A stretch of 64,000 nucleotides of DNA from Pachypanchax playfairii. Lineage: Eukaryota; Chordata; Actinopteri; Cyprinodontiformes; Aplocheilidae. A program made the translations under genes and the position numbers. Of this stretch, positions 50,301-62,800 are shown piece by piece. The stretch's first letter is position 1, and the number at the start of each line of letters is the position of its first letter. The stretch is taken from the NCBI GenBank assembly GCA_006937955.1, contig SSNP01000005.1, forward strand, positions 1,237,786 to 1,301,785, in the 5' to 3' direction. The notes below the pieces were generated by a model, which was given only the letters and a program-made list of their open reading frames with translations, had not been told where the DNA came from and searched no databases.

Positions 50301-53300
50301 GAATCTAAAAGATTCATTATTAACTATTATTGTCATCCATCAGCTAATCTACAGCGTCCATACCATGTGGCAATCTCTCTGTTATCATCCTCTGGTGGGG
50401 CTTTAAGGATGTCAATGGCCACGGTGTGACAAGGAAAGTCAGCAAAGCAGAACACATCTGGGTTCATCAGGGAATGCTGGATGAACGACAACTGGAAAAA
50501 GAAAGTCCAATTTTTTAAAATACATCGACATAAAAAAAAAATTAAAAGCTGAATTTTGAACACTCTCACTGTATTTCCACAAAATTCTTATTCTTTTCAA
50601 TAACAAATGAGGATTCCTTCAAAATGTTTTGTTAAGATATGAAACAATACCAACTTAATGTGCCAGACATTTGGTTACCTGTCCCTCAGCATGTTTCCAT
50701 GGCCGATAGATGAGATCGACAGGGAAGACCTCCATGCCGAGTCCTCTCTGGATCCCATACACAACTATATGCAGGCCTTTACTGTCCCGGATCACAAAGC
50801 CTGGATGGTCCAGTTCATATGTTACCTCTTTGAAGTTCAAGTTGGGATTCTAAAACATCAGCAACAACAACAAAAAAAAAAAGATAGCAAAAGAGAAGCT
50901 CAACATAATTGTGCACATGGACTGACTATTCCACTAACTTATACAAGCCTTCATAACAGGAAAGAATGAAATAAAAAGGATAATTTCATTTACATGCAGA
51001 ATTAAAATTTTTAATGTATAAACATATTTTTGGTGTGGTGAAGATGTCTCAGTTGGTTCTGGCTAAAACTCAACTTTCCAAAGGACTCTGAAGGAAGAAC
51101 AGCCCGTTTCCTCAGCAGTGCAGAAAGACATTTAGGCACATTTTGTATTTTACATTGTTTATTGTAAGAAAAAGCCCTGATGAGGAAGTTTTGGTTGAAA
51201 GAACTGATCATATTTGCACAAAAACAAACAAACAAACAAACAAAATTCATTGTTAAATGCATCCATGTAAAAATATTGTAAATGTTGCTACTCACATGTA
51301 AAATATAACAAATAGCTACTTGGTAACCTAAAAAATACATGTGCATGCGTAACTTACAAATCTAGTTAAATATTTGGCACTTTAATATTACAGTGCAGTA
51401 AAATGCATCCATATAAAAAGTCTCATGTTGCTGAACACTATAAAACAAAAACAACTAACCAAGTAAATAAAACATTAACTAAATACTGAGGAGAACTTAT
51501 ACAGCGCTGCACTTCACATACCACTTCTTTGACCACATCAATGAGAACCTCGACATTCCATGTGTGTGCCTGTGAACCGTCATTCTTATCCTTGCCATCA
51601 CTCCAGATCCCGCTCCCTGGAGCAGAAATCGACTGTCGGAGAAACACAAAAACACTCAATTTATTCACATGTTGAGTCTATAAGCAAATGTGGATATTAA
51701 AAACATTGTACGCTATCTTGAAAAGAAAAAAACACACCAATACCTCACTGCCCCCTAACTTGTTCTATATCACAGTTTTAAGTATGTTACAGTGCTCAAC
51801 CTTTAGCTACCCTCTCCCTCTTTCTGTGGTGCTAAACAGTCAAACCTTCTTGGAATCTTGTGAGATGTTAGTACACAACAATGGTTCATCCATGGAGCCT
51901 TTAAGGGGCTTAACAAAACAATCCTTGAAAACAAGGTACAAGAACTGGACTAAAACTGAATTAAAAAAAACTCAAAGGAAAGTTTGAAAGCCCTCAAAGA
52001 ACAGAAGAACAAATGCTCAAGACCAATTAAAAAAAAAAAGATTTTGAGAGCAGGTGACATCTGAATAATAACAAACAAGTGTCTTACCTGGAGTGGGATG
52101 CCATCAGATAGGCCAGAGTGGGTACGAGCCATCATTCCTAGCACCCTGGCCACCTGGCTAGCTGTCACCTCTCTAACTCCATACTGGAGGATTATGTTTC
52201 TGCATTCGTCCAGACTAGAGAATAAACAAAGATGTTGAAATTTATTATAATCCAGCCTATTTAGAATGTTACAGTACGTGATTTTTTTTAACACACAGAA
52301 TTGTGTTACATTCATCAATAATTCTTGCTTTCAATTTCAATTTTTTTCAAGTACATTTTACAACTAGGCTTTGAGAATGAATATATGATTCCTGGTTTTA
52401 AACAAAGTGTCACTTGAGCCATTTGGATAAACCATGCGGTTTAGAAGCTAGGACTGCCCATGGACACCTAGAAGCTTTTTCCAGCTATGATGCTAATTTT
52501 GTAGGTCTATTACCAAAACTTAGATCATAAGTACACAAAGTTGTTGTGCTGTGGAATCTGACAGTTGCATTTTATCTGTATTGCTTGATTCTGTTTGATC
52601 ATCACTTCAAGATCAAAAACTTACCTAACACAGAAGCCATAGCCAACTTCTTGTATGAAGTCTGCAAGAGAACTCTCCATCATGGTCTTAGCTAACTCCC
52701 CAGAGTCCGGTAGGATCCTGTCCATGAGAATGTCCCGTTTTTCAGGGTACAGCAGTGGTGCGAGCACCACAGGACAGCGCTCCTGGGGAAAATCTGAAAG
52801 AAAGTGTACACAGAAATGTGCTGTACCTAAGTTATCTACCCAAAACAAGGATGCAACCTTTTTTATACTACGATGACAAGTTTAGTTTGAGAGGTTTACA
52901 ATTTATGACCCAAATGTTTCATTTTTTTAATCCTTTATACCTCGGCAAAGTGTCTTGAGGAAGGCGTCAATTTGTTCCTGCCCCACCCCGCTGGCTCCCT
53001 TCTGTCCAAACAGTAGATGGGAGAGCAGCAGGTGCAATACCTCTATTGCAATGTCTTGGAAGCCACCTTCTTGGTTTCCACCGAGATCTGCGTCAACGTA
53101 TGAGCGCAGTAGGTCTGGAAGTTTCTGTTTGATGAACTGTGCAGCTGTGACAAACAAAACAAACAACAACACACTTTGACACATTTCAGGCAGGATCAAA
53201 CGCATTAGATATATTAAAGTGACAACTTTTCATTCAGATACACATTTCAAAAGCAATGTCTTCTTATCTTGCTGCATGACATGTTCTACTAGAACACTTA

Positions 53301-56023
53301 CCAAAAGCACGAAGGTCTGTGTTGTTGGAGTTAAGCAAAGCGAGCCCAAATATTACCTACAAACCAGATAAATTAGGGTCATTAATTTTCAATGTTTTCC
53401 CTGTGTCAAACCATCTCTGGGTAAAAGGTCATTTTCAGTCAATGTGAAATGTTACACAAACCAACTTTACAAAATCTGAAAACATCTCTTTAAACTTGAT
53501 CCCTCATAAATCCCAGTGCAGTGTTGTCTTACCTCCTGGACCTTGTTGAGCTTAAGAACTTTACTAAGTTGAGTGAAAAGGTGGGCAGATGGCTTCAAAC
53601 TCTGAAAAACAATATCAGCTAAATTTATTTTTTAAACTCAAAACATATTTTTCATATAATATTTATTTTTATTCAAAGTTTTGTGTCCTGTCATTCCACA
53701 AAGCTGGTGAGCTGCCACATGTAATTTACAATTGCCTGTGTTTCATCTCACACCTATTTGTTCAGAGTTGTAAGAACAAAGCTGAAGAAAAAGCATCAAT
53801 AATATTAAGAGTCACTCATGAAGTTTTAGTAAGTACTGAGATATCAACTGATGGTTTTACACAAACAAAACTGAAAGTAACCAGGACCAGTATTTAAGCA
53901 TCTACTCCGTACCTTCTGGTAGTGCAGAGGATTGTCAATGGCGTGACACAGAGTAGAGATGAAGTTTGGCTTTGATATCAGCGAAACACACTCCTGAATC
54001 AGAAACTGTGTCTTGGATGAGAAAACAGTGAAGAGGAGAATAAGAAAACACTGAGAACAGAAACAGATGAACAGTCATACAAAATAAAAAGCAGGAACTA
54101 CTTCATCATGATAAAAGGGGTAACTGCTTTCAGAACAGAGAACAAACCTAGATGAATGCAGATGTTTATACAGTTCAGTATATGAATATGATTTAATTTA
54201 AACAGTGTGAGAGTATAATCAAACTATTTGAAATTTGTAAAGAAATATTACCTGGTGAAAGTCCTTGCCACTGCTTTTACCATCGCCACTAAAATCCACA
54301 TGGGAAAAGAGACAGCGTAGTAGATGCCTGTCTGCCTCAGGACCGTGACGATTTACAATCTGGAAAAGCACAAAATGTGGACACAATGTATTTTTCAAGA
54401 TCCATAAACAAACCTGTACACAACCTCTATATCTCAAATTTAGAATTAAGTTGCCTCATTGAAACAAAGGCTCCAACTACATGTTTTGAATCTTTTATAC
54501 ATCTCCTGCAGTATAATATTCAAAGGAAAACAACAAAAAAGACCTATCTATTGTCCTTTAACAACATAATCTGGCAAATTAACAATAGCCGAGTTTCCAA
54601 CGTGGGAGCTGTCCGTATGAAGAAAGTGTTGAAATTCATTCATTCATTATCCGGGCCAGGGTCGCAGAGGCAGCAGCCTAAGCAGGGAAGCCCACACTTC
54701 CCTCTCCCCAGTCACATCAGCCAGCTCCTCCGGGAGAATCCTGAGGCATTCCAGAGACAGCCAAGAGACATAGTCCCTCCAGCGTGTCCTTGGCCTTCTT
54801 GTGGGTCTTCTCCTGGTGGGACGTGCCCAGAACACCTCACCGTGGAGGCATCCTGATTAAATGCTTGAGCCACATATGACATCTCTCCTTGTTCCAAAGT
54901 CCAGTCTTTATGTTTTTAAGTAAATTAAGTCTTTTTGGCGAGGCCTAAATGACAAGAGTTTAATGTTTTGTCACAATATCTCAAATTTTCTTTACAGTGA
55001 GTAAAATGTTCTTTGTTTTGTTGTTAAACTTTATTGAAAGTTGCCAAGTATTTACCAAAATCTGATTTCAAATGTAAATTTGCTCTCATACTACACAATC
55101 GTAAAACATTTCTTTCACTTCTTCCACAGACAACTGTCTGCTATCACTTGAGGGTTGACCGTTCTTAACAAATTTAGAGTAGTTTAATCATCTCTCTCAG
55201 CTGTTTTTTTTCACTGGATCAAACTGCTATTTTGTGGATTTTCCTGTGAATGTCTGCAATGGAACGAGAATGTAGTTTTTTCAAAATTTCACTGGATCTG
55301 GTGCCTGTTGGGATACTTTCCCCAAAATATACTGACAAAATTGATAACAATGAAAAGTGTCTCTGTAGCTCACTGGTTCCATTTGCAGACACAAAGGAGT
55401 GATTCAAGACTACAGAAGATGCATAATATTTTTCACAATTAGATTTGGATATCTAAAAATTCAAAATATTTTTACAATATGTTTACAATGGTTTCAAATA
55501 ACTGAGTCTGAAACATACCAACTCTGTATAAGTCTTTGATTGTAAGTGGTCTTAAAGGTGCAGTCAATCATGTGTTGATAAAACTCAGAAACATTCTCCA
55601 GATTCATAAAAATCATTGGAGTATTGTTCTGCTCTGAACTAAGCACTAATTATTATAGGTCCTAATTCTTTCTTGAGGACTTCACCGTGGCTGACTCATC
55701 ATTGGGACCATTCTGTGTGTGTGTGTGTGTGTGGGCTTGTTTTTCTGACCTCCTGGGGACCAGTTTCCTGACTTTTACTATCTTTCTGGGGTCCGAGGGT
55801 TCTTGTGGGGACCGAAGCCTGGTCCCCATAAGGGGGACTCCCCTTTTTAGGGTTAGGGGTTAGGTTTATAGGTATGGTGTGAATAGAGTTTTAGTTAGTC
55901 TTAGGGTTAGTTATAGATCAGTAATGGTTAAGGTTAGTAAAAGGGTTTGGGTTAGGTATAAATCTAGTTACTAAAATCAATGGAAGTCAATGGACGGTCC
56001 CCATAAGGATAACAAAACAAACT

Positions 56024-56057
<34 letters not shown>

Positions 56058-56881
56058 GGATGGTCAAACAGTTACCGCAATCAGATCACCTGCATTTAAG
56101 TTACAGTTTGTGTTGGAGAGAAAATTCAAACAGAGTTGAAAAGTGAGATAAAGGTGATATTTGTTTATCACCTGTAGCACAAATTACTCACAAGTTACTG
56201 CAGTCTGAACAGACAGTAAAATGAGCTCAGCCCAAATGTCACCATGTGCAGGTCAGAACTGATGCAGTCAGAGAACAGACAGAGGTGTGTGTGTGTAAAG
56301 GTTTTCAGTTTGACAGACAGCAGAAAAATCAGGATTTCAATACTTTTACTCTAAACTGGGAAAAAAACATCTAGAAAATTGGCCTGATACTTGTACACTA
56401 TGTTCAAGAGTTCATGTCTGTATATATACTTTTTTGTTTTACTTTGTGTTTTTATGGTTCCTCTGTGTTCCTCTTCACAGCCTATCTTTGAGCATTTCAA
56501 AACACGACATCATGTTTTGTACTGGTACAACTGCATGTGACAAAGTTATGAAATTGATTTACTTCACAGCCCTAAATCTAAGAAGTTTCCTGCCCCTCAA
56601 CTTTGGAAATTCTCATTTTACCATGATGTTTTTTCCACAAATAAAACATCTCACATGTGCGAACAGTGATAAGGCGTCATCAAAGTTCCATTATGGTGAC
56701 GAGAAAGATTTTTTTGAATCAGAATAAAGAATTAGGAATCTTGTGTTTCTGCTGTGTTTTTATTGTTTCTGCTACTTACATGCTGTATTTCTTGCTGGCT
56801 GGCTCGGTAGTTTTTCTTTGTTAAATTGTCCACCAGATAGCTGATTTGAGACAAAGCCAGCGAGAGCGAGTCAAGATTCAT
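35323..56881 (-). CDS. cnot1: CCR4-NOT transcription complex subunit 1 (scaffold)
   Basis: Scaffold of the CCR4-NOT deadenylase that shortens mRNA poly(A) tails and represses translation. Forty-eight coding exons join in frame, 2398 residues (human about 2376): 56780-56881, 54252-54359, 53913-54011, 53533-53601, 53302-53356, 52941-53144, 52625-52793, 52088-52214, 51522-51632, 50679-50849, 50364-50491, 49864-50104, 49090-49209, 48714-48836, 47934-48085, 47212-47365, 46780-46987, 46124-46249, 45352-45476, 44935-45221, 44775-44853, 44409-44654, 44189-44329, 43921-44100, 43650-43766, 43458-43568, 43283-43360, 42742-42919, 42252-42406, 40924-41220, 40639-40779, 40391-40495, 40046-40201, 39431-39625, 39120-39262, 38818-38926, 38422-38591, 37827-38058, 37495-37743, 37191-37354, 36980-37097, 36765-36866, 36480-36653, 36240-36389, 35982-36162, 35740-35872, 35518-35652, 35323-35401. 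N-terminal HEAT region about 1-700; disordered Ser/Pro linker 711-822; MIF4G about 1069-1330 (binds CNOT7/CNOT6); CNOT9-binding DUF3819 about 1390-1610; C-terminal NOT1 domain about 2000-2390 ending QVMEGTGAS. A polythreonine run lies near 1048. Confidence 0.97.
40046..40081 (-). other. cnot1: Alternative 36-nt exon extension in cnot1 exon 33
   Basis: Exon 33 has two in-frame donors: GTAAGA after AAC (exon ends 40046) and GTGAAT after AAG (exon ends 40082). Using the upstream one removes 12 residues (VNLSPVTIPKQN). Both forms stay in frame with exon 34 (NQAWATDDVAQ). Confidence 0.6.
41510..42224. mobile_element. 715-bp inverted-repeat DNA element in cnot1 intron 29
   Basis: Perfect 17-bp inverted termini, CATTAGCTACGTTTACA at 41510-41526 and its reverse complement at 42208-42224. 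Left and right subterminal regions are both rich in GGAT/AATCGGA-type motifs. The termini are compatible with a TA duplication. A minus-strand frame of 165 codons (41573-42070) lies inside but shows no transposase motif I recognise. Superfamily uncertain (Harbinger- or Tc1-type MITE). Confidence 0.8.
43103..43245 (-). ncRNA. Candidate H/ACA box snoRNA in cnot1 intron 27
   Basis: On the host (minus) strand a 3' hairpin is formed by TGACT/AGTCA below an ACACCA/TGGTGT stem with loop GTGCA. Internal asymmetry at its base looks like a pseudouridylation pocket. It is followed by ACA exactly three bases before the inferred 3' end (ACAGCT, 43108-43103). A 5' hairpin closed by TGATT/AATCA (43243-43239 with 43174-43170) precedes it. 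A consensus H box is not obvious, so the call is provisional. Human CNOT1 introns host SNORA46 and SNORA50A (established), which makes an orthologue plausible. Confidence 0.55.
46308..46535. mobile_element. Solo LTR in cnot1 intron 17
   Basis: A 228-bp sequence begins TGATAGAG and ends CCTAACA, i.e. the TG...CA ends of a retroviral-type LTR. It is flanked by a perfect 5-bp duplication GAATC (46303-46307 and 46536-46540). Inside are a TATA-like CTATAAATAAA (about 46408-46418) and a GC-richer R/U5-like part. No internal retroelement genes are present, so this is a solo LTR left by recombination. Confidence 0.8.
47700..47880 (+). repeat. Teleost SINE-like/UTR-type repeat in cnot1 intron 15
   Basis: The block AAGTGCCTTGAAATGACTTG followed by GAACTGGCGCTTTATAAATA and a simple AT tail matches a very common class of fish dispersed repeat. 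The upstream part TGCTCAGGATGGGGGATTG belongs with it. Class assigned by resemblance only. Confidence 0.55.
54630..54900 (-). mobile_element. LINE ORF2 C-terminal fragment in cnot1 intron 1
   Basis: The minus strand reads RRRPTRRPRTRWRDYVSWL, then EELADVTGEREVWASLLRLL, in two overlapping frames. This is the conserved C-terminal tail of the endonuclease/RT protein of a teleost non-LTR element. It ends in a short ATGA repeat (TTCATTCATTCATTAT on the plus strand, 54636-54651), the expected 3' terminus. The copy is 5'-truncated. Confidence 0.65.
55713..56052. mobile_element. MITE-like element bounded by (TG)n arrays
   Basis: About 290 bp lie between two (TG)n tracts (55713-55733 and 56024-56052). 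The ends are imperfect inverted repeats (CTTGTTTTTCTGACCTCCTG against ACAAGTTTGTTTTGTTATCC read on the other strand), each abutting GGGGACC/GGTCCCC. Internal hairpin GGGGACCGAAGCCTGGTCCCC-like and several TTAGGG/TTAGGTT motifs are present. It lies in cnot1 intron 1. Confidence 0.6.
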
Positions 56882-59818
56882 TGCTGGTTGGGGCGGAAGC
56901 AGGCGGCCGAGCACGGCGCAAAATCACCATTATTCCCCTTTAGTCACTTCAGTGATAGGTTACTTTTGCTCCCCCCCCCAAAGGTGCGACAAGTGTTGGC
57001 TTCCAAATGTGCGCTCTAATCAGTGGTTCCCAGTGCTAGTAGATAAAGTCCTTCAGTTTAAAATTAAATTCAGCATCTGTAAAAGGAGAAGAAAAAGACT
57101 GTGTTAACGCATCATTTGACACATACACGTAAACTGTTTGGCAAAAACAAAACTTGAGAGTAAAACCAACTTTTAGGTAAGACAATATTTACTACCAACT
57201 GACAGCACTGGGACAGGTTGTGGAGTCTGATGAGAAAAAAGAACCAAATGTGTATTGAGGCCCAGGAATAAATATGATAATTAGTCTTTAGGATATGCCT
57301 TATGTAAGTCACCAGATTGGTGCAACAACTTTATCTGTCAATGGTGTTAAACACATGCATGTTGTCTGGTTAAGGCCTTAACTGTGGCCCCACGTTGAGT
57401 TGCAGGTCAGGAACAACTAAATAGGTGGTATTGCACCTTAAAAAGGGGTTAATTGGAAGAAAAGTTACGCTATTTTTAAAAGAACGTCAAATTAGTTTCA
57501 CAAAACGAGGAGCACAATAATCCAAGTTATTAAGTCTTATGGGAATATTAGTAAACGTGTTTATATGCAGTTCTGAAAGTACCATATGTATTGAATTTGT
57601 GACCATGCTAATGCTTCATCTTCCTGAAAAATATCCGTGGAGCCAAAGAGCATGACGCTGAGAAACACTGTTAAAATAACACGATTTTAAAACAACTAGC
57701 AAATAAGATGTAACAAAGTTATGTTTACTAAATGAAATGCTCAAACTATATTTAACACTTACCGTCATAAAACGAGTGTAGTCAGTTTGTTTCGTATCTA
57801 TAACCAAGCGCTAAGTGCTAAAGCTACTGAATTAGCATTGACGTTAGCAGCGCGAGTCAGTTTAAAGCAGGGGAGCACAAGACTGAAAGACCGATCCAAA
57901 TCTACCGTTTCAGGTGTTTTAGACGCAAAGGACCACGCGATCAACTGTCGAGGTTTGTGTTCGCTACTTTTAGCAGTAAACTGCACGCCGTTGAATCACT
58001 TTTACACGTTCAGGCTTGCTAACGATAACCTTGTTAGCTCGTTTCCCTGGGCTCCGACTACAGTATGGATTTGCTAACAGTTACAGACGCTGATTATGTT
58101 GAAACAAACATTAGTCGATAACACGATAATAGTAAGCACTATAATCAGCTTCCATGTGGCCAATACATGTTTATAAAATGACCAACACTTTATGAAAAGC
58201 GTTGGTAAAGAAAAAAACAATCACTACTTTCTTGGTGAGCCATAACACAGATGTTCTTCAGCAATTAGACAGGCCCGCACACCCTTCCCGTTGCGCTGGG
58301 GGCTAACGGCCATCATACGTGTTTAAATCGTTGCTTATGTTTTGTATATGGATACATCAATGGTTGTTTGGTTAAAGTATGTCTTTAATCTCACCATGCC
58401 TCCAATACAGTGAGTTAGATCCTCATTCCTTCTGGTCCCCCACTACAAACTTGATGAAATGGAAGAGTTGCAGCGCCTCCTGTTCCATTTGGTTTTCAAA
58501 ATAAAATGGCGTCTGTCACTGCCGCGGCGCGCTCACGCATCACGTATGTAAGCCACTCCACATAACGTGCGCGCCGCCGCTCGATGCCAACCTGCATGTT
58601 GTGTTTGACTACTGAATAAACAGACTTTATTTCTTGAAAAATAAAATGAACATTATGGAGTGTTTCGAATTTTAATAACCCGGAAAATAAATGGAGACCA
58701 GTTCTGTGTTCTGTGGAACGACCCAGAATCACAAACTGAAGTTGTACCTCTTTCCCCCTCATGAACTTTTAGGTCACAGTATTGTGCGAAAGTCTTTGAC
58801 CGACCAACGGGGATTCTTTTTGATCCAAATGACCTTCTTTATAGTCTTCTTAAGTTTTTCCATTTTAAGATTTATTTTAGTTCCGTTCTGTGCAAATCTT
58901 TAATGTTTTATTCCCCTTCTTTATCCTTTACCATTCCTTGTAGCAACTTCACACCACCAACTCAAAAATAAAAAAAAACAAGAAAAGGTGCGGTGTTTTT
59001 GCTTGCAGCTTATCAAAGAATTTATTTCTCAAGAGTTTCATCTATACGTTGTTCTTTGTATTTGATAAACATCCGATCTTTATCAGCCCATTTTTTGAAT
59101 GCAACAGTGTTGAAAGCAGATTAAAAGTTGTCAGGTAAAAGGATACTGAACTTAGTAAGAAGAAGCAGCCGATGTATAAATTACACTTTGAGAAACCTTA
59201 AAAAAACTTCAGAACTTTTTGAAAGACAAACTATCTTTTATTGTACTTATTTCTTACTAACATACTCTGTTATTATATCATGTCTGTGTACTAGGCTATG
59301 TCTACTTATGTATATGTACGTATGTTTACATATGTCTATATTATTCACCTATTTTACTAATAACTATGCAGTTTCTCTGGAGTAAGTAGTGCAATAAGTA
59401 CAAGAGCAAAGATGAATCAGAGCAAGATTAATTGTATGTGCAGTATACTTAGTCAAATAAATCTTATTCAGGTTCTTTTTTTAATGGAATCCTGGTCTGA
59501 CTCTTTTAGAGTAAAATGATACAAATGAATAGGTGACCCAAGATTTCTCAACAGTAAAGTAGTACAGAAAGATGAATTACTAGCTTATATCTCAGTGAAT
59601 GTGACATTAACAATAGGTATGTTACCTGATATAATATTGAGGGGGATTCTGGTGATGTCCGGTAGGTGGCGGTAGCGGTTTAAAGTCTGTCTTACCACAG
59701 CGGGAATTTCCTCGTCTCGTCTCGCATCCTCATTTCCACCAGTTCAAACAGACAAGTGACACCGGTGGAGGAATAAAAGAGCGACATATTTTTAACCAAC
59801 GCAGTTAATATAGATAAA
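56882..59818. promoter_or_regulatory. Gene-free interval with cnot1 and downstream-gene promoters
   Basis: No coding exon is recognised. Just upstream of the cnot1 ATG the minus strand shows a pyrimidine-rich acceptor-like sequence ending CCAACCAG, so a noncoding first exon further up is likely. CpG-rich patches lie at 56885-56925, 57790-57960 and 58500-58580. The last contains AAAATGGCGTC (58503-58513), a YY1-like site often found at housekeeping promoters. The segment 59640-59818 before the next start codon is the probable promoter of the right-edge gene. Between 58600 and 59600 the sequence is AT-rich and featureless. Confidence 0.45.
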
Positions 59819-62800
59819 ATGTCGTCTTGGGTAAAGTCTAAATCAGGTGGACGGAGGCCATCTGGCAGTTCAAACGGAAGGTGAGTCCCATCTCTCCCGT
59901 CCGAACGTTAGCCATAGCGGTTAGCTTGCTAGGAAAGTGCCACAAGCTACCTACCAAATGATTAATATTTTCTACGGATAATACAAAGTGACACAACGTT
60001 AATTATTAATAATACAGCTGTTACACTTGAACCTGTGTTTCAGTGCTCAGTCACTCCGTTTGTTTCGGAGGGCAGCTCCGTACCCCGCACGGGAGGAGAG
60101 GACCGAAGAGCTAAAAGATGCCTTGGAAAGGTACCAGGCAGTTAACACACTGCCCGACACCAGTTTTAACTCCTACTATCTCATGTAAAGGAAACAGATT
60201 ACATTAAAACACAGCATGTTTTGGAACAGTCTTGAAGATTAAGTAGAGAATTAAGAGGAATGAGTATCTGTGTAATTTTACGGTTTATACTTTAGACTTT
60301 CTGCTACAAAGAAATACAACGACTTAACACAACAATACACAACAATATGTATGTTTATATGAGACATTTATTGAACCAAGTTAAAGACACAGTACTCACA
60401 ACAGTGATGGATATACTTGTTACTTATTTTTGTTGCGTTGGAGCGAGAAGTTCTCCAGACTTTCTCAAACTCCTTTCCTTTGTGTGGGAAACCTTCAGGT
60501 TATAAGAAGCTGATCAACATGTTTTTTCTGGGGTTGGTGATATGGCAAAAATATAATTTGATTTTACTGTAAAACAGTTGTTTGCATTGATTTAACTTGA
60601 TTTTCCATTGTTATGCAAGTTTCTGAATCATGTAGCTAAACTTTTTACTTTTAAAATAAGACACAAGGAAAAGAACATATAAGCCATATAACATTTCTGA
60701 ACACATTTAGATCCAGTTTTGTGATGGATTAACAGGTGTTCTGCAGACGATACTTCCGTCTCTGCTTTGGCATCATATCATCATTTCACCAGCACTTAAT
60801 TCAATCTTAGTCATGCTACTCCTTCACAACACTGTTTTTATTATTTGTCTGTGTTGATAAGTAGGTGAGGTTTGCGCTGTGGTGCCAGATAGTTTGTTAG
60901 TAAACTATCTTGTTTAAATGATCTGAGTTATTAGAGTGCACTAAAACAATGTTAAAGTTCTTGGACACATTGCTGTGATGCTTTGATGTTCTCTGGATGT
61001 GAGTTGAAACATTCCATCTTTTGTTAAAGCTGAAATCATGAGTCATAACCAGCCTTCATTTCTCAGAAAACACAAAAACACCTCTCACATAGAAATAACA
61101 TCCAGTTCTTCTGTTTTTCCTTCAGTTATGAAGAACTGGAACAGCTTAAAAGCTATTCGAGTAACGTAAAGCTGGAGACGTTCAAGCATCAGCCAAGTGG
61201 TGAGACGTCTTCCTTCTGTTTAACACAAGAACATGTATATTTTTTTATGTTTTGTTTTTGAGGCGGCAGCAGCTCAGGATTGTCTGGTGACTGTAGGGGC
61301 GTGGCTACAGCATGTGTATTTTGTCACCACCAGATATGTGTGTGAATTAGTGAATGAAAGAACTGCAGTGTGAAGCGGTTTAAAAGTAATCTGGCTTAAA
61401 AAAAGACACAATATTAGTACATTTATTGTTTTTTCTATCAAAGCACATTGATAGTTTTTTTTTTTTTTTACATTTTATATAAAGACAATTTTAAATCTTA
61501 TTTATTTCAAGTCTATTAAAATTTCTAACCTTTTCTTATTCCACTGTTCATCTTCCATCATTTTGTTTTAAATCTATCCCCGTCTTCCTTCTCCTAGTCA
61601 AAGTAGATGTTTGCACTCCAGCAGACAGACGTAAAGCCTTGTATCAGAAGTTCTACAGACAAGTCCAGGAGGAGAAGAAGTCAGCTGACTGCGTGGTCCT
61701 CTCTGTCACCAACAAGTGTCTGTGAGTTCTTCAGCAAAGATTCAAACTACAGCAGTTTAAATGTAAATCTGCTAAGATGATCTAACTTGTTTTTAGGACC
61801 AAGATTTCTGCAGGATTTCCACATTCTAGTTTTGTTTACACCTTTCTGATTCTTATCTTTCTATGGCTTTTTTCATAAATATTACAGAAATAACAGTTTC
61901 CATGTTAACATTTTGAATTTCCTCTGCAATTGAAATTCTGTTCATTGCTCCAGTAAACAGAACAAGCTTTATTTGGGATTGGGCTAAACATCTGATAAGC
62001 TCATGTTTAATGTCAGCAGCTATGAAGCACAGAACATATTTTATGCTAGCTGAGTCTAAATCCAACAGAACTTAAAAGACAGAACAGAAGTTAACAGACA
62101 TTCAACATATTCTAACAACATGTTTAACAACAAGAAAAGCTACAACATCAATTGACCATTTCATTTATATATCACATTTTATTACATGTATCTAATAAAA
62201 ATGAGTTTGAAATGAAAGACAGTTGGCAAGTAAAATATAAAACAATGATAATAAAAGCACATAGAAAACAAATTACAAATATTACAGCCATCGTACAATA
62301 AATATTCACTGATCCAAATACAGTTCCCCAAAATCCCACAATGCAACAAAAGACTGAGAATCTACTCCAAAATATAAAGGAGAAATATGCAGCACATTGT
62401 TCACAAAGTGAAATCACAAGAGATCCAGATGGTCATTTGAAAGGGTTGTTGTTTGGATTGTATCTAAATAAATAATCTAAAATAAAGTCCCTATATAATT
62501 TCTTCTGAGATCATCAAATCTGACACACATCAAACTGTTTTCAAGCAACACAAAGACTTTTCATGCTCATCTGTCTTTTTACACGAGTCCTGTGATTCAT
62601 TCCTACCTGAAGCTTATGTAAAACTAACAAACATTCTCTGCCCAACTTCAGACATGAAAAAGTTACAAAGAAAATGTTTCTGTAGAAAAAAATGTCAAGA
62701 ATTACTACAAATATTTAAACATCACCAATATATATGTTAAATGAATTTGTTTTATTTATTTACTTTATATTTTTTCTCTGTTTAAATGTTAATATTCACA

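Noticed and set aside
55840..55960. TTAGGG-like words suggesting an interstitial telomere repeat
   Set aside because: The units are irregular and interspersed, not a tandem array. They belong to the MITE-like element.
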